45,300 nt of DNA from Methylobacterium marchantiae (GTDB lineage: Bacteria; Pseudomonadota; Alphaproteobacteria; Rhizobiales; Beijerinckiaceae). The notes beneath the pieces were generated by a model, which saw nothing but the letters and a program-made list of their open reading frames with translations, made no database searches and had not been told where the DNA came from. Where the stretch lies: contig NZ_BPQT01000041.1 in assembly GCF_022179405.1 (NCBI RefSeq), positions 1-45,300 on the forward strand, given 5' to 3'. A program made the translations under genes and the position numbers. Positions 9,301 to 17,573 of the stretch are shown one piece after another (the stretch's first letter is position 1; each line of letters begins with the position of its first letter).

Positions 9301-9479
9301 TGTCGCTGATCTTCGTGCCCGCCATCTTCGTCCTGGTGGACGACCTCTCGCGCCTCTTCGTCCGGCTCTTCAGCCGCTTCATCGGCAAGAAGGATGAGCC
9401 CAGCGAAGGGGAGTTCTCCCTCCCGGCCAAGCTAGCCAATGACGGGAAGACGTTCTCGTCGAGGGCGGCCGCGGAATAG
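6342..9479 (+). CDS. RND-family inner-membrane efflux pump
   Basis: This 1045-residue protein is a full-length AcrB/HAE-type RND transporter that drives export with the proton gradient. It has the N-terminal membrane helix (ITSIVLFLVLMILGLVSF), the porter domain with the usual repeat, a first helix bundle with the TM4 proton-relay pair D401-D402 in ILVDDAIVEIENI, a second porter half (from about 560), and a second bundle carrying K911 in GVVTKNAIMLVDF. All three relay residues are present, so transport should work. The C-tail after the last helix is about 50 polar residues. Substrate cannot be inferred. It is cotranscribed with the adaptor upstream and ends before a strong hairpin. Confidence 0.93.
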   Translation: MRLNVSAWAIRRPITSIVLFLVLMILGLVSFRSLPITQFPNIDIPIVAIQVTQAGAAPSELQTQVTKVVEDAVAGVKGVKHIISTISEGVSATTIEFRLEVNVDRAVNDVKDAIAKVRVTLPRTIDEPIISRVEIAGLPIMVYGASAPAMTPEDLSWLIDDVIARQIQGVKGVGGVERLGGVAREIRVTLKPDRLLALGITAADVNRQLRLTSADMAGGRGELGGQEQSIRTLAGAASLETLSQTSIVVPGNRKVRLDELATLVDGSEEPRTFARFNGEPVVAFAISRSTGASDADVAAAVARKIADLGVKNPGVRFDLIDTSVTNTVGNYHSAMLSLIEGAALAVFVVFIFLRDWRATLIASIALPLSVLPTFWVMSTLGFSLNAVSLLAITLVTGILVDDAIVEIENIVRHMRMGKSAYRASLEAADEIGLAVIAITATIIAIFAPVSFMSGIAGQYFKQFGLTIAAAVFMSLLVARLITPLLAAYFLRDHGPDHEREGPVMRTYTRVVAWSVRHKFITLVLGLVCFAASIMSTGLLPAGFLPAEDAARTIFVVELPPGARLADTTRVTDALVDKIRALPEVRSVFVDGGRQLPSKKEVRLASFTINLTPKNTRHRTQKQLDVVIGKILREEPDIRFWSLRNSGQRDLALIVSGPDLRLVSETAAQLQREAAAVPHLVNVLSTAPLDRTEIRIRPKAGVAADLGVSTDLIAETVRVGTIGDIGANLAKFNAVDRQVPIRVQLPLGLRGDLSQLETLKVPVKGGASVPLSTVADLSLGRGPTAIDRYDRSIRVALEADMEGSDALGTLIESVMALPTAKNLPPGVAISQTGDAEIMGEVFEGFALAMGAGLMMVFGVLVLLFGNFLQPLTILFSLPLSIGGAILGLLIFHMPISMPVVIGILMLMGVVTKNAIMLVDFAIEEMARGVDRATAIIDAGRKRARPIVMTTIAMAAGMVPSAMALGIGGEFRAPMAVAVIGGLIVSTGLSLIFVPAIFVLVDDLSRLFVRLFSRFIGKKDEPSEGEFSLPAKLANDGKTFSSRAAAE

Positions 9480-9530
9480 ATCGGCGGACGGTCGCTTCTC
9501 GGCAGACAATCGATGCAGGGCGAAAATCCA

Positions 9531-9567
9531 GAGCCCCGCCCCGAATGAGACATTCGGGGCGGGGCTC
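9531..9567. terminator. perfect 17-bp hairpin between convergent genes
   Basis: Bases 9531-9547 and 9551-9567 are exact reverse complements (GAGCCCCGCCCCGAATG and its complement) around a 3-base loop. The hairpin sits 51 bp after the RND pump stop and 12 bp before the fliO stop, which face each other. There is no long T-run on the plus strand; on the minus strand the stem is followed by TGGATTTT. It probably serves both genes. Confidence 0.75.
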
Positions 9568-9579
9568 GATCCGCGGAAA

Positions 9580-10941
9580 TCAGCCCTTCTTGTCGAGCGG
9601 ACGTCCGAGTAGGCGGGCGAATTCGGCCTCGATCTCTTCCACCGAGAAGGGGTTCTGGCTCGGAGCGGCGGCCCGGCGCGGGGCAGGGATCTCCGGGGCA
9701 GGTGCAGGCTGAGGCGGGATAGGCTGCGGCGGCGGAGGGGGAGCCGGCAGGAAAGGCTCGGGCTCGACCGGAGCGGGCTCCTCCATCCGTGTCCTGGCGG
9801 GCGCAGCGTTCTCCGGCGCAACGTCCTGTGTCGCGGCCATGGCGGCGGCCATCGGATCGACCGGGCGCTCCTGCGGCGTACCGCTCACGGGAACAGGCTC
9901 GCGATCCGGTTCAGGTGCCGGGGCTTTGCGCTCCGCCTGCGGCGCGGGCGACGTCACCTGGGATTGCGGAGGGGCGCCCGTCGAGGATGGAGACACCGCG
10001 CCGGAGGGACGGCGTAGAGCTTCTTCGAGTTGCCTTGCCATGTCGGACAGGATGGCCGCGTCCACGGGGCGGGAACTGGTCGGCCGGGCCAGCGGCGGCG
10101 GGATGGCGGGAGCCTGCTCCACGGCTGGCGCCGGCTCCTTCGTTGGCTGAGGTGGCGCTGGCTTCGCCGGGGCCGCTTGCTCCGTGACCGCGGGAGCACG
10201 GGGCTTCTCCGGTACCGGCGGCTCGGGGGCGTCGAAAGTCGGCTCGACAATGTTGCTGACCCGTTCGGCAGGCCCTCGTTGCCGTTCCGGCGCTTCGGCT
10301 TTCAGGTTGGCGAGAGGCGGCGGATTGCGTCGTGCTGCCTTCGCGGCAATTACCTCGGCGCGGCTTGGCCGACCCACCGGTGCCGTCTCAGCCGGAACCT
10401 CGCGGCGCGGCGCGATATCGTCGGCGGGTGTCGTCGGCAAGCTGCCGTCCGACCGCGGTTCCCGACTCTTCGCCTCGGGCCGCTCCGAAACCATGGATGG
10501 CGAAGGCGTCGGCTGGACGATGGGCGGTTGGAAAATCGGGGGAGCGCCCGCTGCGGCCGGCTCGACCGGTCGCATGGGCTCAAAGGCGGTTTCCTCGACC
10601 AGCGGCTCGACCCGGGCCGTCTCGTCGAGGGGAAGCCGGGCGCCGGCGCCTCGATTGATGTTGCGCTCCACGATGACGTCGTTGGGCCCGCCGACGAGGA
10701 GCAGATGCTCGACATTGTCGCGGCGCAGTAGGATCAGCTGCCGCTGGCGATCGAGTTCGTAGATGTCGACGATGCCCAGGCGCGGTTGGCGTCCGCGTGG
10801 GCCTGACTTCGACAATGCCATGCCTTTGCCGGAAAACCGCCGGTAGATCAGCACGATCGCCGCCAGCACCGCGAAGATGACGGCAAAAATGGTCACGAAC
10901 TGGAGCGGAAACGACCCGTCCGAATTGAAGAACGCTGACAA
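9580..10941 (-). CDS. fliO: FliO-like flagellar protein with long Pro/Ala-rich tail
   Basis: FliO is a membrane accessory protein of the flagellar type III export gate. This 453-residue protein has a short periplasmic start, one transmembrane helix (about residues 14-34, FVTIFAVIFAVLAAIVLIYR), and a FliO-type domain at about 53-97 (RLGIVDIYELDRQRQLILLR followed by DNVEHLLLVGGPNDVIVERN). The remaining roughly 350 residues are low-complexity Pro, Ala, Glu and Arg, ending in a predicted helix (FSVEEIEAEFARLLGRPL). E. coli FliO is only about 120 residues. It reads away from the flgB operon across a spacer with CtrA-type boxes, which supports the flagellar role. The name rests on the short domain plus context. 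Confidence 0.75.
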   Translation of the reverse strand: MSAFFNSDGSFPLQFVTIFAVIFAVLAAIVLIYRRFSGKGMALSKSGPRGRQPRLGIVDIYELDRQRQLILLRRDNVEHLLLVGGPNDVIVERNINRGAGARLPLDETARVEPLVEETAFEPMRPVEPAAAGAPPIFQPPIVQPTPSPSMVSERPEAKSREPRSDGSLPTTPADDIAPRREVPAETAPVGRPSRAEVIAAKAARRNPPPLANLKAEAPERQRGPAERVSNIVEPTFDAPEPPVPEKPRAPAVTEQAAPAKPAPPQPTKEPAPAVEQAPAIPPPLARPTSSRPVDAAILSDMARQLEEALRRPSGAVSPSSTGAPPQSQVTSPAPQAERKAPAPEPDREPVPVSGTPQERPVDPMAAAMAATQDVAPENAAPARTRMEEPAPVEPEPFLPAPPPPPQPIPPQPAPAPEIPAPRRAAAPSQNPFSVEEIEAEFARLLGRPLDKKG

Positions 10942-11029
10942 GATCGGGCTCTTTCGGGTTCCGGGCCGACGGCCCTACGCAGCACAGGCCTCCTTGATAC
11001 CACGGCCGGCCTAGGCCCAGGCAATAACC

Positions 11030-11044
11030 TTAAGACTTCGTTAA
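11030..11044. promoter_or_regulatory. CtrA-type box, fliO side
   Basis: TTAA at 11030-11033 and TTAA at 11041-11044 are separated by exactly seven bases and followed by C, matching the TTAA-N7-TTAA(C) binding site of the cell-cycle regulator CtrA. It lies about 90 bp upstream of the fliO start in the spacer between divergent flagellar genes. Confidence 0.6.
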
Positions 11045-11088
11045 CAGGCAAAGGCGGTGCCGGGCATTAGCCGCAGGTGCACAGGCTC

Positions 11089-11103
11089 TTAACCGGACGT
11101 TAA
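11089..11103. promoter_or_regulatory. CtrA-type box, flgB side
   Basis: A second exact TTAA-N7-TTAA (11089-11092 and 11100-11103, followed by CC) lies 68 bp before the GTG start of flgB. The box touches the alternative ATG at 11106, which argues against that ATG as the true flgB start. Confidence 0.6.
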
Positions 11104-11171
11104 CCATGGAGGCGGCAGATTTTGCCCATCGCTCCGGGGTCATCCGGCGGCGCCAAGGGGCTTCGAGCACC

Positions 11172-11597
11172 GTGTCCGTCACCGATCTTCCCATTCTATC
11201 CATGCTCCGCACGCGGATGCAGTGGCACCAGACCCGACAGAAGCTGCTCTCGGAGAATGTCGCCAATGCCGACATGCCGGGCTTCAAACCGCGCGACCTC
11301 GCCAGCCCGAATTTCAACAGCCGGACCGGTGAACTCGCGCAGCCCTCGGGAGCCATGGACGGGAATTCCGGGCTCGCCGTGACCAGCCCGGCGCATATTG
11401 CCCTGTCGACGGGGCCCGAAGGTCCCGGCGCCGACCCGCGCCGTTTCAAGGGGTTCGAGATCAGGCCGAGCGGCAACGGCGTCAATCTCGAGGAAGAGAT
11501 GATGAAGGCCGGCGATAATCAGGCCGACTACCAGCTCGCCGCCACGATGTACCAGAAGAGCCTCGAAACTCTGAAGATCGCCATCGGCAAGCGCTGA
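11172..11597 (+). CDS. flgB: flagellar proximal rod protein FlgB
   Basis: FlgB forms the proximal rod of the flagellar basal body and is exported through the flagellar type III system. The product from GTG at 11172 is 141 residues, the usual family length. The N-terminal rod motif is present (LLSENVANADMPGFKPRDL), as is a C-terminal amphipathic helix (ADYQLAATMYQKSLETLKIAI) that pairs with the N-terminus in rod assembly. An ATG at 11106 would add 22 residues that abut the CtrA-type box and look non-native, so GTG is preferred. It is the first gene of flgB-flgC-fliE-fliQ-fliR-flhB, and flgC starts 49 bp later. Confidence 0.92.
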   Translation: MSVTDLPILSMLRTRMQWHQTRQKLLSENVANADMPGFKPRDLASPNFNSRTGELAQPSGAMDGNSGLAVTSPAHIALSTGPEGPGADPRRFKGFEIRPSGNGVNLEEEMMKAGDNQADYQLAATMYQKSLETLKIAIGKR

Positions 11598-11646
11598 TCG
11601 GACAAGCGCCGATCATCCCGAATCCTGAGCTTGCGGAGCACGCACC

Positions 11647-12057
11647 GTGGACTTCCTGAAATCCCTGACCATCGCCGCTTCGGGGCTCAAGGCGCAGTCG
11701 AGCCGCATGCGCGTCATCGCCGAGAATATCGCCAACGCCGATTCGGCGCCGAGCGGCGTGGGTGCCGAACCTTACCGGCGCAAGATCCCGACCTTCAGCC
11801 AGCACGTGGACCGCGAGACCGGCGCATCCATGGTCGATGTCGGCCGGGTCCGTCGGGACACGTCGCCGTTTCGCACCAAGTACGATCCCGGCAACCCGAG
11901 CGCCGATGCGCGCGGCGAGGTGCGGATGCCCAACGTCAACGGGCTGATCGAGAACATGGACATGCGCGAGGCCCAGCGCTCCTACGAGGCCAACCTGAAC
12001 ATGGTCACTGCGACCCGCAAGATGATCAACGCCACCCTCGCCATCCTCAAGGCCTGA
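11647..12057 (+). CDS. flgC: flagellar proximal rod protein FlgC
   Basis: FlgC is a second proximal rod subunit. The 136-residue product starts at GTG 11647 and carries the rod family N-terminal motif (SSRMRVIAENIANADSAPSG) and the conserved C-terminal helix (EAQRSYEANLNMVTATRKMI, ending LKA). Length matches the family. It sits between flgB and fliE with a 29-bp spacer to the next gene and is expected to be cotranscribed from the CtrA-type promoter region before flgB. Confidence 0.95.
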   Translation: MDFLKSLTIAASGLKAQSSRMRVIAENIANADSAPSGVGAEPYRRKIPTFSQHVDRETGASMVDVGRVRRDTSPFRTKYDPGNPSADARGEVRMPNVNGLIENMDMREAQRSYEANLNMVTATRKMINATLAILKA

Positions 12058-12086
12058 CGCTCCTCTCGTCCCGAAAGCCCGCCGCC

Positions 12087-12404
12087 ATGCCGACCAACGC
12101 CTTCGCCGCTGGAGCCTATGCCGCCGTCCAGAACATCGGCGGGATGAAGGGGGGAGCGCCCAAGATCGCCCCGACATCGGGTGCGGATGGCGGCTTCACC
12201 TCGCTCCTCTCCTCGGCCATCGATAAGATCGGCGAGACCGGCGTGAAGGCCGACGCCCAGGCCATGTCGGTGGCGGGCGGCAAAGCCAACGTGGTCGACG
12301 TGGTGACGGCCGTCGCCGAGAGCGAGACGGCGCTCCAGACTCTGGTCGCCGTCCGCGACCGCGTGATCTCGGCCTATGAGGAGATCATGAGGATGCAGAT
12401 CTAG
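12087..12404 (+). CDS. fliE: flagellar hook-basal body protein FliE
   Basis: FliE links the MS ring to the rod. The product is 105 residues, with a variable Gly/Ala-rich N-terminus and the conserved FliE C-terminus (VVDVVTAVAESETALQTLVA, then RDRVISAYEEIMRMQI). The ATG at 12087 is the first in frame that gives the family length. A palindromic repeat separates it from fliQ, so expression of the export-gate genes downstream may differ from that of the rod genes. Confidence 0.95.
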   Translation: MPTNAFAAGAYAAVQNIGGMKGGAPKIAPTSGADGGFTSLLSSAIDKIGETGVKADAQAMSVAGGKANVVDVVTAVAESETALQTLVAVRDRVISAYEEIMRMQI

Positions 12405-12431
12405 CGCGGGCCCCTCATTCCCCTCCTAATC

Positions 12432-12549
12432 CCCCTCATCCTGAGGTGCCCGCGGCAGCGGGCCTCGAAGGAGCCTTCCAGGGGCCGATGCGCGAAATGG
12501 AACCCTTCTTCGAGGCCTTCGCTCCGCTCCGGCACCTCAGGATGAGGGG
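12432..12549. repeat. composite palindromic intergenic repeat
   Basis: Outer arms CCCCTCATCCTGAGGTGCC (12432-12450) and its exact reverse complement (12531-12549) enclose an inner inverted pair GGCCTCGAAG (12461-12470) and CTTCGAGGCC (12508-12517). The element fills the fliE-fliQ spacer. The CTCATCCTGAGG arm resembles dispersed palindromic elements common in Rhizobiales genomes, but this window holds only one copy, so its repeat status is inferred. Confidence 0.65.
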
Positions 12550-12612
12550 ATCTGATGAGAACGATCGGTCGACGCCGATGCTGCCCCCGACACAATCCGT
12601 GAGCTCACTCCC

Positions 12613-12879
12613 ATGACCGGCCTTGCCATCCTCGACGTCTCCCGCGACGGGATTTTCGTCTTCCTCAAGGTCGCGGGGCCCTTGATGATCGTTGCCCTCG
12701 TGGTCGGCCTCGCGGTCTCGCTGCTGCAGGCGCTGACACAGATTCAGGAACAGACGCTGATCTACGTGCCCAAGATCGTCGCCGTCTTCGCGGCCTTGCT
12801 CCTCATGCTGCCGTTCATGGGCGACGCGCTCGCCGGATACATGACCCGCATCGCGGCCCGCATCGTCTCGGGTGGCTGA
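12613..12879 (+). CDS. fliQ: flagellar export gate protein FliQ
   Basis: FliQ is a small two-helix membrane subunit of the FliPQR export gate. The 88-residue product has both hydrophobic helices (LMIVALVVGLAVSLLQAL and KIVAVFAALLLMLPFMG) and the conserved loop TQIQEQTLIYVPKI between them. Length and topology match the family. It follows the palindromic repeat and precedes fliR with a possible 8-bp overlap. fliP is not in this cluster and must lie elsewhere. Confidence 0.95.
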   Translation: MTGLAILDVSRDGIFVFLKVAGPLMIVALVVGLAVSLLQALTQIQEQTLIYVPKIVAVFAALLLMLPFMGDALAGYMTRIAARIVSGG

Positions 12880-12910
12880 CGCGCCGGCGCGAGCGCTGCT
12901 ATGCAGAATC

Positions 12911-13675
12911 ATGAACCTGCTCCTGCCTGGCATCGCTGCGGCCTACCTGCTGACCTTCGCCCGGATCGGCACGCTGATGATGCTGTTGCCGGGCCTCGGC
13001 GAGCAGTCGGTTTCGCCACGCATACGACTCGCCTTCGCGCTTCTCGTCTCGCTGATCCTATTTCCCATGGTGCGGCCGCTCCTGCCGATGCAGGGGGCCG
13101 CGATCGCGGGTCCCGGCCTGATCGCGCTCCTCATCGGCGAGTTGATGATCGGGCTGGTTCTCGGGCTCACCGTGCGGATGGTGCTCGCCGCGCTCCAGAC
13201 CACCGGCGTGATCGTCTCGCAGCAGCTCGGCCTCTCCTACGCGATGACCGTGGACCCGACGCAGGGTGGCCAGCAGGCGGCGCTCGGCAACTTCCTGATG
13301 CTGCTCGGCATCACCCTCATCCTGGCCACCGACCTGCATCATGTGGCGCTCGACGCCATCGCCCGCAGCTACATGCTGCTGCCGCCGGACGGCGTGCTGG
13401 CCATGGGCGAGGCGGCCCAGCTCGCTCTCAGGGCGATGGCGCGCGGCTTCCTGCTGGCGGTTCAGATCTCGGCGCCGTTCATTGCCTTCGGCATCCTGTT
13501 CAATGTCGGCCTCGGCGTGCTCTCGCGTCTGATGCCGCAGATGCAGGTTTTCTTCGTGGCGGTTCCGGCCTCGGTGCTCATCGGCATGCTGATCCTGCTC
13601 GGCAGCCTCGGCATCATGATGAGCGTCTTCCTGGACGATCTCGGCCGCTATCTCGGCGAGCTCACCGGGCGATGA
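12911..13675 (+). CDS. fliR: flagellar export gate protein FliR
   Basis: FliR is a polytopic inner-membrane subunit of the flagellar type III export gate. From ATG 12911 the product is 254 residues with about six hydrophobic segments and family motifs such as RIGTLMMLLPGLGEQSVSPR, the loop YAMTVDPTQGGQQAALGNFL and NVGLGVLSRLMPQMQVFFVA. A GTG at 12872, overlapping the fliQ stop, would add 13 residues (MADAPARALLCRI); neither start has a strong ribosome site, and the ATG is chosen because relatives begin just before the first helix. flhB follows 23 bp later. Confidence 0.93.
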   Translation: MNLLLPGIAAAYLLTFARIGTLMMLLPGLGEQSVSPRIRLAFALLVSLILFPMVRPLLPMQGAAIAGPGLIALLIGELMIGLVLGLTVRMVLAALQTTGVIVSQQLGLSYAMTVDPTQGGQQAALGNFLMLLGITLILATDLHHVALDAIARSYMLLPPDGVLAMGEAAQLALRAMARGFLLAVQISAPFIAFGILFNVGLGVLSRLMPQMQVFFVAVPASVLIGMLILLGSLGIMMSVFLDDLGRYLGELTGR

Positions 13676-13698
13676 TCCGGACAGGGGAGCGCTGAGCC

Positions 13699-14766
13699 GT
13701 GTCCGACGACAGCGATCAGGAGGACAAGACAGAAGAGCCGACTCAGCGGCGCATCGAGAAGGCGATCGAGCAGGGCAACGTCGCCAACAGCACCGAAGTC
13801 AACACGTTCTTCATCCTCTCGGCCTTCACCCTGGCGCTGTTGCTGGCCTCGGGACCGATCGCCAACGACCTACTCGTCAGTCTGCGCGGCTTTCTCATGA
13901 ACGCGCATCAGGTCCCGTCCGACCCGACCGCCTATACCGAGATGGGGGTCCGTACGCTCCTGATCTGCGCTCAGGCGCTCGCCATCCCGGTGGGACTCGT
14001 CCTCGTCGCGGGCCTCGCCGGCGGCCTGGTCCAGCATCCGCTGGTCTTCACCACCGAGACCCTGATGCCGAAATTCGAGCGCATCTCGCCGATGTCCGGC
14101 TTCAAGCGCATCTTCGGGATCGAGGCTCTGGTTCAGTTCCTCAAAGGGCTCGCCAAACTGTCGCTGGTGGGCATCGTCGCCGGCACCATCTTGTGGAACG
14201 AGCGCGACCGTCTAGAGGTCTTCGCCCGGCTCGACCCCGCAGCGGCGTTGCCCGCCATCCTCGGTATCGCGCTCAAGCTCATGGGCGGCATGCTCGCCGT
14301 CTTCGTGGTCATCGCGATGGGTGATGCGCTCTACCAGCGCTTTCGCTGGCGCTCGAAGCTGCGCATGACCAAGGAGGAGATGAAGCAGGAGCACAAGGAG
14401 AGCGAGGGCAACCCGGAAGTGAAGGGCCGGATGAAGCAGATCCGCGCCTCACGCGTCCGCAAGCGCATGATGGCCGCCGTCCCCACCGCCACGGTGATCG
14501 TGACCAACCCGACCCACTACGCAGTGGCCCTCCGCTACGAAGCCGGGATGGCGGCACCGATCTGCGTCGCGAAGGGCGTCGATTCGCTGGCTCTGCGCAT
14601 CCGCGCAGTGGCCAAGGACCACGACGTTCCGATCCTGGAAAACCCGCCGCTGGCGCGTGCGCTCCACGCGACGGTGGAGATCGATGCGGAGATTCCGGCC
14701 GAGCATTATCGCGCGGTGGCCGAGGTAATCGGCTTCGTCCTGAGGCTGAAGCGCAGGGCGGCGTGA
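13699..14766 (+). CDS. flhB: flagellar export switch protein FlhB
   Basis: FlhB controls the substrate switch from rod/hook to filament export. The 355-residue protein starts at GTG 13699 with the typical polar N-terminus (DQEDKTEEPTQRRIEKA), has four hydrophobic helices between about residues 30 and 215, and a cytoplasmic domain with the self-cleavage motif NPTH at 270-273. Cleavage between N270 and P271 is expected from the family. The conserved EIPAEHYRAVAEVIGFVLRL is present near the end. It is the last gene of the flagellar operon here. No clear terminator follows before cckA, 121 bp downstream. Confidence 0.96.
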   Translation: MSDDSDQEDKTEEPTQRRIEKAIEQGNVANSTEVNTFFILSAFTLALLLASGPIANDLLVSLRGFLMNAHQVPSDPTAYTEMGVRTLLICAQALAIPVGLVLVAGLAGGLVQHPLVFTTETLMPKFERISPMSGFKRIFGIEALVQFLKGLAKLSLVGIVAGTILWNERDRLEVFARLDPAAALPAILGIALKLMGGMLAVFVVIAMGDALYQRFRWRSKLRMTKEEMKQEHKESEGNPEVKGRMKQIRASRVRKRMMAAVPTATVIVTNPTHYAVALRYEAGMAAPICVAKGVDSLALRIRAVAKDHDVPILENPPLARALHATVEIDAEIPAEHYRAVAEVIGFVLRLKRRAA

Positions 14767-14887
14767 GAACGCCACCCTTTATGCACCTTTTTTGACGAGA
14801 TTTGTCCGTAACGTCCGACGGATACCCCTTGCTGCCGATGCGGCCTGGGCGCTAACCGGGATCGCTCAAGGGTAGAATGGCGCCGAG

Positions 14888-17569
14888 ATGGCTGAGGTGA
14901 GCGGACCAACGAAGCCGGTGTCGAGCGCCATCGACCGGTCGGAGAGGCCTGGGCGGGTCGGATTGCTCCTCGTCCTCGCCGGTCTGCTGGTGGGCGCGGC
15001 TGTCGGCCTGTCCTTCGTCGCCAATGAGCAGGCCCAGCCGCTGATCCTCGGCCTCCTGGCCCTTCTCGCCATGGCCGGCGTGTTCTGCCTCTTTGCGCTG
15101 GCGATCGGTGCGATCCAGCTCTCGGGCCAGACCGGGCGCGACGACATCACCAAAGCCATCGTCGATGCCTCTCCCGAGGGCGCCATCGTCGTCGAGGATG
15201 GAGGCCGGCTCATCTACGCCAACGAAGCCTATCTGCGGATCTCAGGAGGAGAAACCTTCTCCAACCTGCGTCCCGTCGAGCGGGTCTTCGTCGGCTCGCC
15301 GGAGGTGTCGGAAGCGGTCTATCGGCTCGCTCAGGCGGCCAATGACGGACGCGGTCATGTGGAAGAGATCCGCATGGCGCCCCCGCCGCAAGGCGAGACC
15401 GACCGAGCCTTCGCCTGGTTCCGCATCGCCGTGAGGGCGGTCGAGCGGCCCAGACTGCCTGCGACCCTGTGGACGGTCACCGACATCACCCACGAGCGCG
15501 AGCGCCAGGAAAACGTCTTCCAGGAACTCCAGCACGCGATCGACTATCTCGACCACGCACCGGCCGGCTTTCTCTCCATCGATCCGGCCGGTTCCATCGT
15601 CTACATGAATGCGACGCTTGCCTCCTGGCTCGGATACGACCTCGCCACCGTGGGATCGGGCGGGCTGCGTCTCCCCGAGATCGCACCGAGCGCCGACGTG
15701 CTCACCGCCACCGAGGGTCTGCCCGGCGAGGTTCGAACCGATCGGTTCGATCTCGATTTGCGCCGCCGAAACGGCCAGCCGCTTCCAGCCCGGCTCTACC
15801 ACCGCGTCGCCTTCGGCCAGGATGGCAAGCCCGGTCCCTCGCGCACTTTCGTACTCAACCGCTCGGCCGGTGCCGAGAGCGACGAGCCGCAGCGCGCGGC
15901 AGAGGTGCGGCTCGCCCGCTTCCTCAACAACAGCCCCATCGCGATCGCGACCCTCGACCGTACCGGACGCATCGCGCGCGCCAATGCCTCTTTCGCCCGG
16001 CTGTTCGGCGGCACGCCGCGCCAGGCCGTGCCGGATGGCAGGGGCGAGCTCGGCACCGAACCGACCATGTGGGAGGCCCTTGTCGACCGCGACCGCGCGG
16101 CCCTCGAAGCCGCCCTGCTGAAGGCCGCCGACGGCACGGTGGAGGTCCAGCCGATCGAAGTGGCGCTGGCAGGGCCGGGCAACCGTTCGGCCCGGGTCTG
16201 GCTCAGCCCGGCCGGCGGCGACACCTCGACGGCGACGGAACCGGCCGATGCCGCGTCTCAGGCCGACCGAGAGCGCGTGATCCTTTATGCCCTGGACACG
16301 ACGGCCCAGCGTCAGCTCGAGCAGCAGATCGCCCAGACCCAGAAGATGGATACGGTCGGCCAGCTCGCCGGCGGTATCGCGCACGACTTCAACAACGTCC
16401 TCCAGGCCATCATCGGCTATTCCGACCTGCTGCTCGCGAGCCACAGGCCGACCGATCCGGCCTTCCAAGACATCATGCAGATCAAGCAGAACGCCAACCG
16501 GGCCGCGAGCCTGGTGCGTCAGCTACTGGCCTTCTCGCGGCGTCAGACCTTGCGCCCGGAGGTGATGAATGTCGGCGAGGCGCTGTCCGACCTGACACTT
16601 CTGCTGAAACGTCTGCTCGGCGAGCGGGTCGACCTCGACCTCAAGCACGGACGCGACATCTGGCCGATCAAGGCCGACGTGAATCAGTTCGAGCAGGTCA
16701 TCGTGAACCTCGCGGTCAATGCCCGCGACGCGATGCCGAATGGCGGCCGTCTTCTGATCCGCACCGCCAACATCCTCCAGGGCCTGGAGAACGGCGAACC
16801 GCAATCCGGCGCGCCGGCCGGCGACCACGTGCTGATCGAGGTGCTCGATACCGGCGAGGGCATCCCGTCCGATGTGATGGAGAAGATCTTCGAGCCGTTC
16901 TTCACCACCAAGGATATCGGCAAGGGCACCGGTCTCGGCCTTTCCACAGTCTTCGGTATCATCAAGCAGAGCGGCGGCACCATCGACGTGCAATCGACCG
17001 TGGGCAAGGGCACCGCCTTCCGCATCTATCTGCCGCGCCACGAGCCGGCCGCCGAGCCCATATCCGACACGATCCCGCCGCCCGCCGCTGGCCAGAGCAG
17101 TGCTGAGATCGCGGTCAATCGACTCAAGGGTACTCCGGAACTCGAAAGGCCGGCGGGCTCCGACAGGTCGGCCCCGCGCAAGCCGTCGCCGGACCATACC
17201 GGCCAGGGCGTGATCCTTCTCGTGGAGGACGAGGACCCGGTCCGCGCGGTCAACAGCCGTGCGCTTTCGGCACGCGGCTATACCGTGCTCGAGGCGGCGT
17301 CCGGCCTCGACGCGCTGGCGCTCATCAGCGACGCCGACCAGCCCATCGACCTCGTCGTGTCCGATGTGGTGATGCCGGAGATGGACGGACCGACGCTCTT
17401 GCGAGAACTGCGCAAGCACCGGCCCGACCTGAAGGTGATCTTCGTCTCGGGCTATGCCGAGGATGCGTTCCGAAAAAACCTGCCGGACGGGGAGGATTTC
17501 AACTTCCTGCCCAAGCCCTTCAGCCTCAAGCAGCTGGTGGAGACGGTGAAGCAGACGATCGCTCGATAA
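14888..17569 (+). CDS. cckA: CckA-type hybrid histidine kinase
   Basis: In Caulobacter and relatives CckA phosphorylates ChpT, which passes phosphate to CtrA and CpdR to control cell cycle and motility. The 893-residue protein has two N-terminal membrane helices (about 24-45 and 52-78), PAS-like domains (about 86-200, 210-320 and 340-440), a HisKA domain with the phospho-accepting H499 in [18 protein letters not shown], an HATPase domain (N box [15 protein letters not shown] boxes DTGEGIP and [13 protein letters not shown]), and a C-terminal receiver with D826 in [12 protein letters not shown]. This order is the CckA signature. It lies beside flagellar genes whose promoter region bears CtrA-type boxes. 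The stop is followed by TAATTTTTTATT and, five bases on, by the end of the convergent RES gene. Confidence 0.93.
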   Translation: MAEVSGPTKPVSSAIDRSERPGRVGLLLVLAGLLVGAAVGLSFVANEQAQPLILGLLALLAMAGVFCLFALAIGAIQLSGQTGRDDITKAIVDASPEGAIVVEDGGRLIYANEAYLRISGGETFSNLRPVERVFVGSPEVSEAVYRLAQAANDGRGHVEEIRMAPPPQGETDRAFAWFRIAVRAVERPRLPATLWTVTDITHERERQENVFQELQHAIDYLDHAPAGFLSIDPAGSIVYMNATLASWLGYDLATVGSGGLRLPEIAPSADVLTATEGLPGEVRTDRFDLDLRRRNGQPLPARLYHRVAFGQDGKPGPSRTFVLNRSAGAESDEPQRAAEVRLARFLNNSPIAIATLDRTGRIARANASFARLFGGTPRQAVPDGRGELGTEPTMWEALVDRDRAALEAALLKAADGTVEVQPIEVALAGPGNRSARVWLSPAGGDTSTATEPADAASQADRERVILYALDTTAQRQLEQQIAQTQKMDTVGQLAGGIAHDFNNVLQAIIGYSDLLLASHRPTDPAFQDIMQIKQNANRAASLVRQLLAFSRRQTLRPEVMNVGEALSDLTLLLKRLLGERVDLDLKHGRDIWPIKADVNQFEQVIVNLAVNARDAMPNGGRLLIRTANILQGLENGEPQSGAPAGDHVLIEVLDTGEGIPSDVMEKIFEPFFTTKDIGKGTGLGLSTVFGIIKQSGGTIDVQSTVGKGTAFRIYLPRHEPAAEPISDTIPPPAAGQSSAEIAVNRLKGTPELERPAGSDRSAPRKPSPDHTGQGVILLVEDEDPVRAVNSRALSARGYTVLEAASGLDALALISDADQPIDLVVSDVVMPEMDGPTLLRELRKHRPDLKVIFVSGYAEDAFRKNLPDGEDFNFLPKPFSLKQLVETVKQTIAR

Positions 17570-17573
17570 TTTT

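Noticed and set aside
12432-12549. CRISPR repeat or IS end
   Set aside because: The arms form one nested palindrome, without spacers, transposase or direct repeats.
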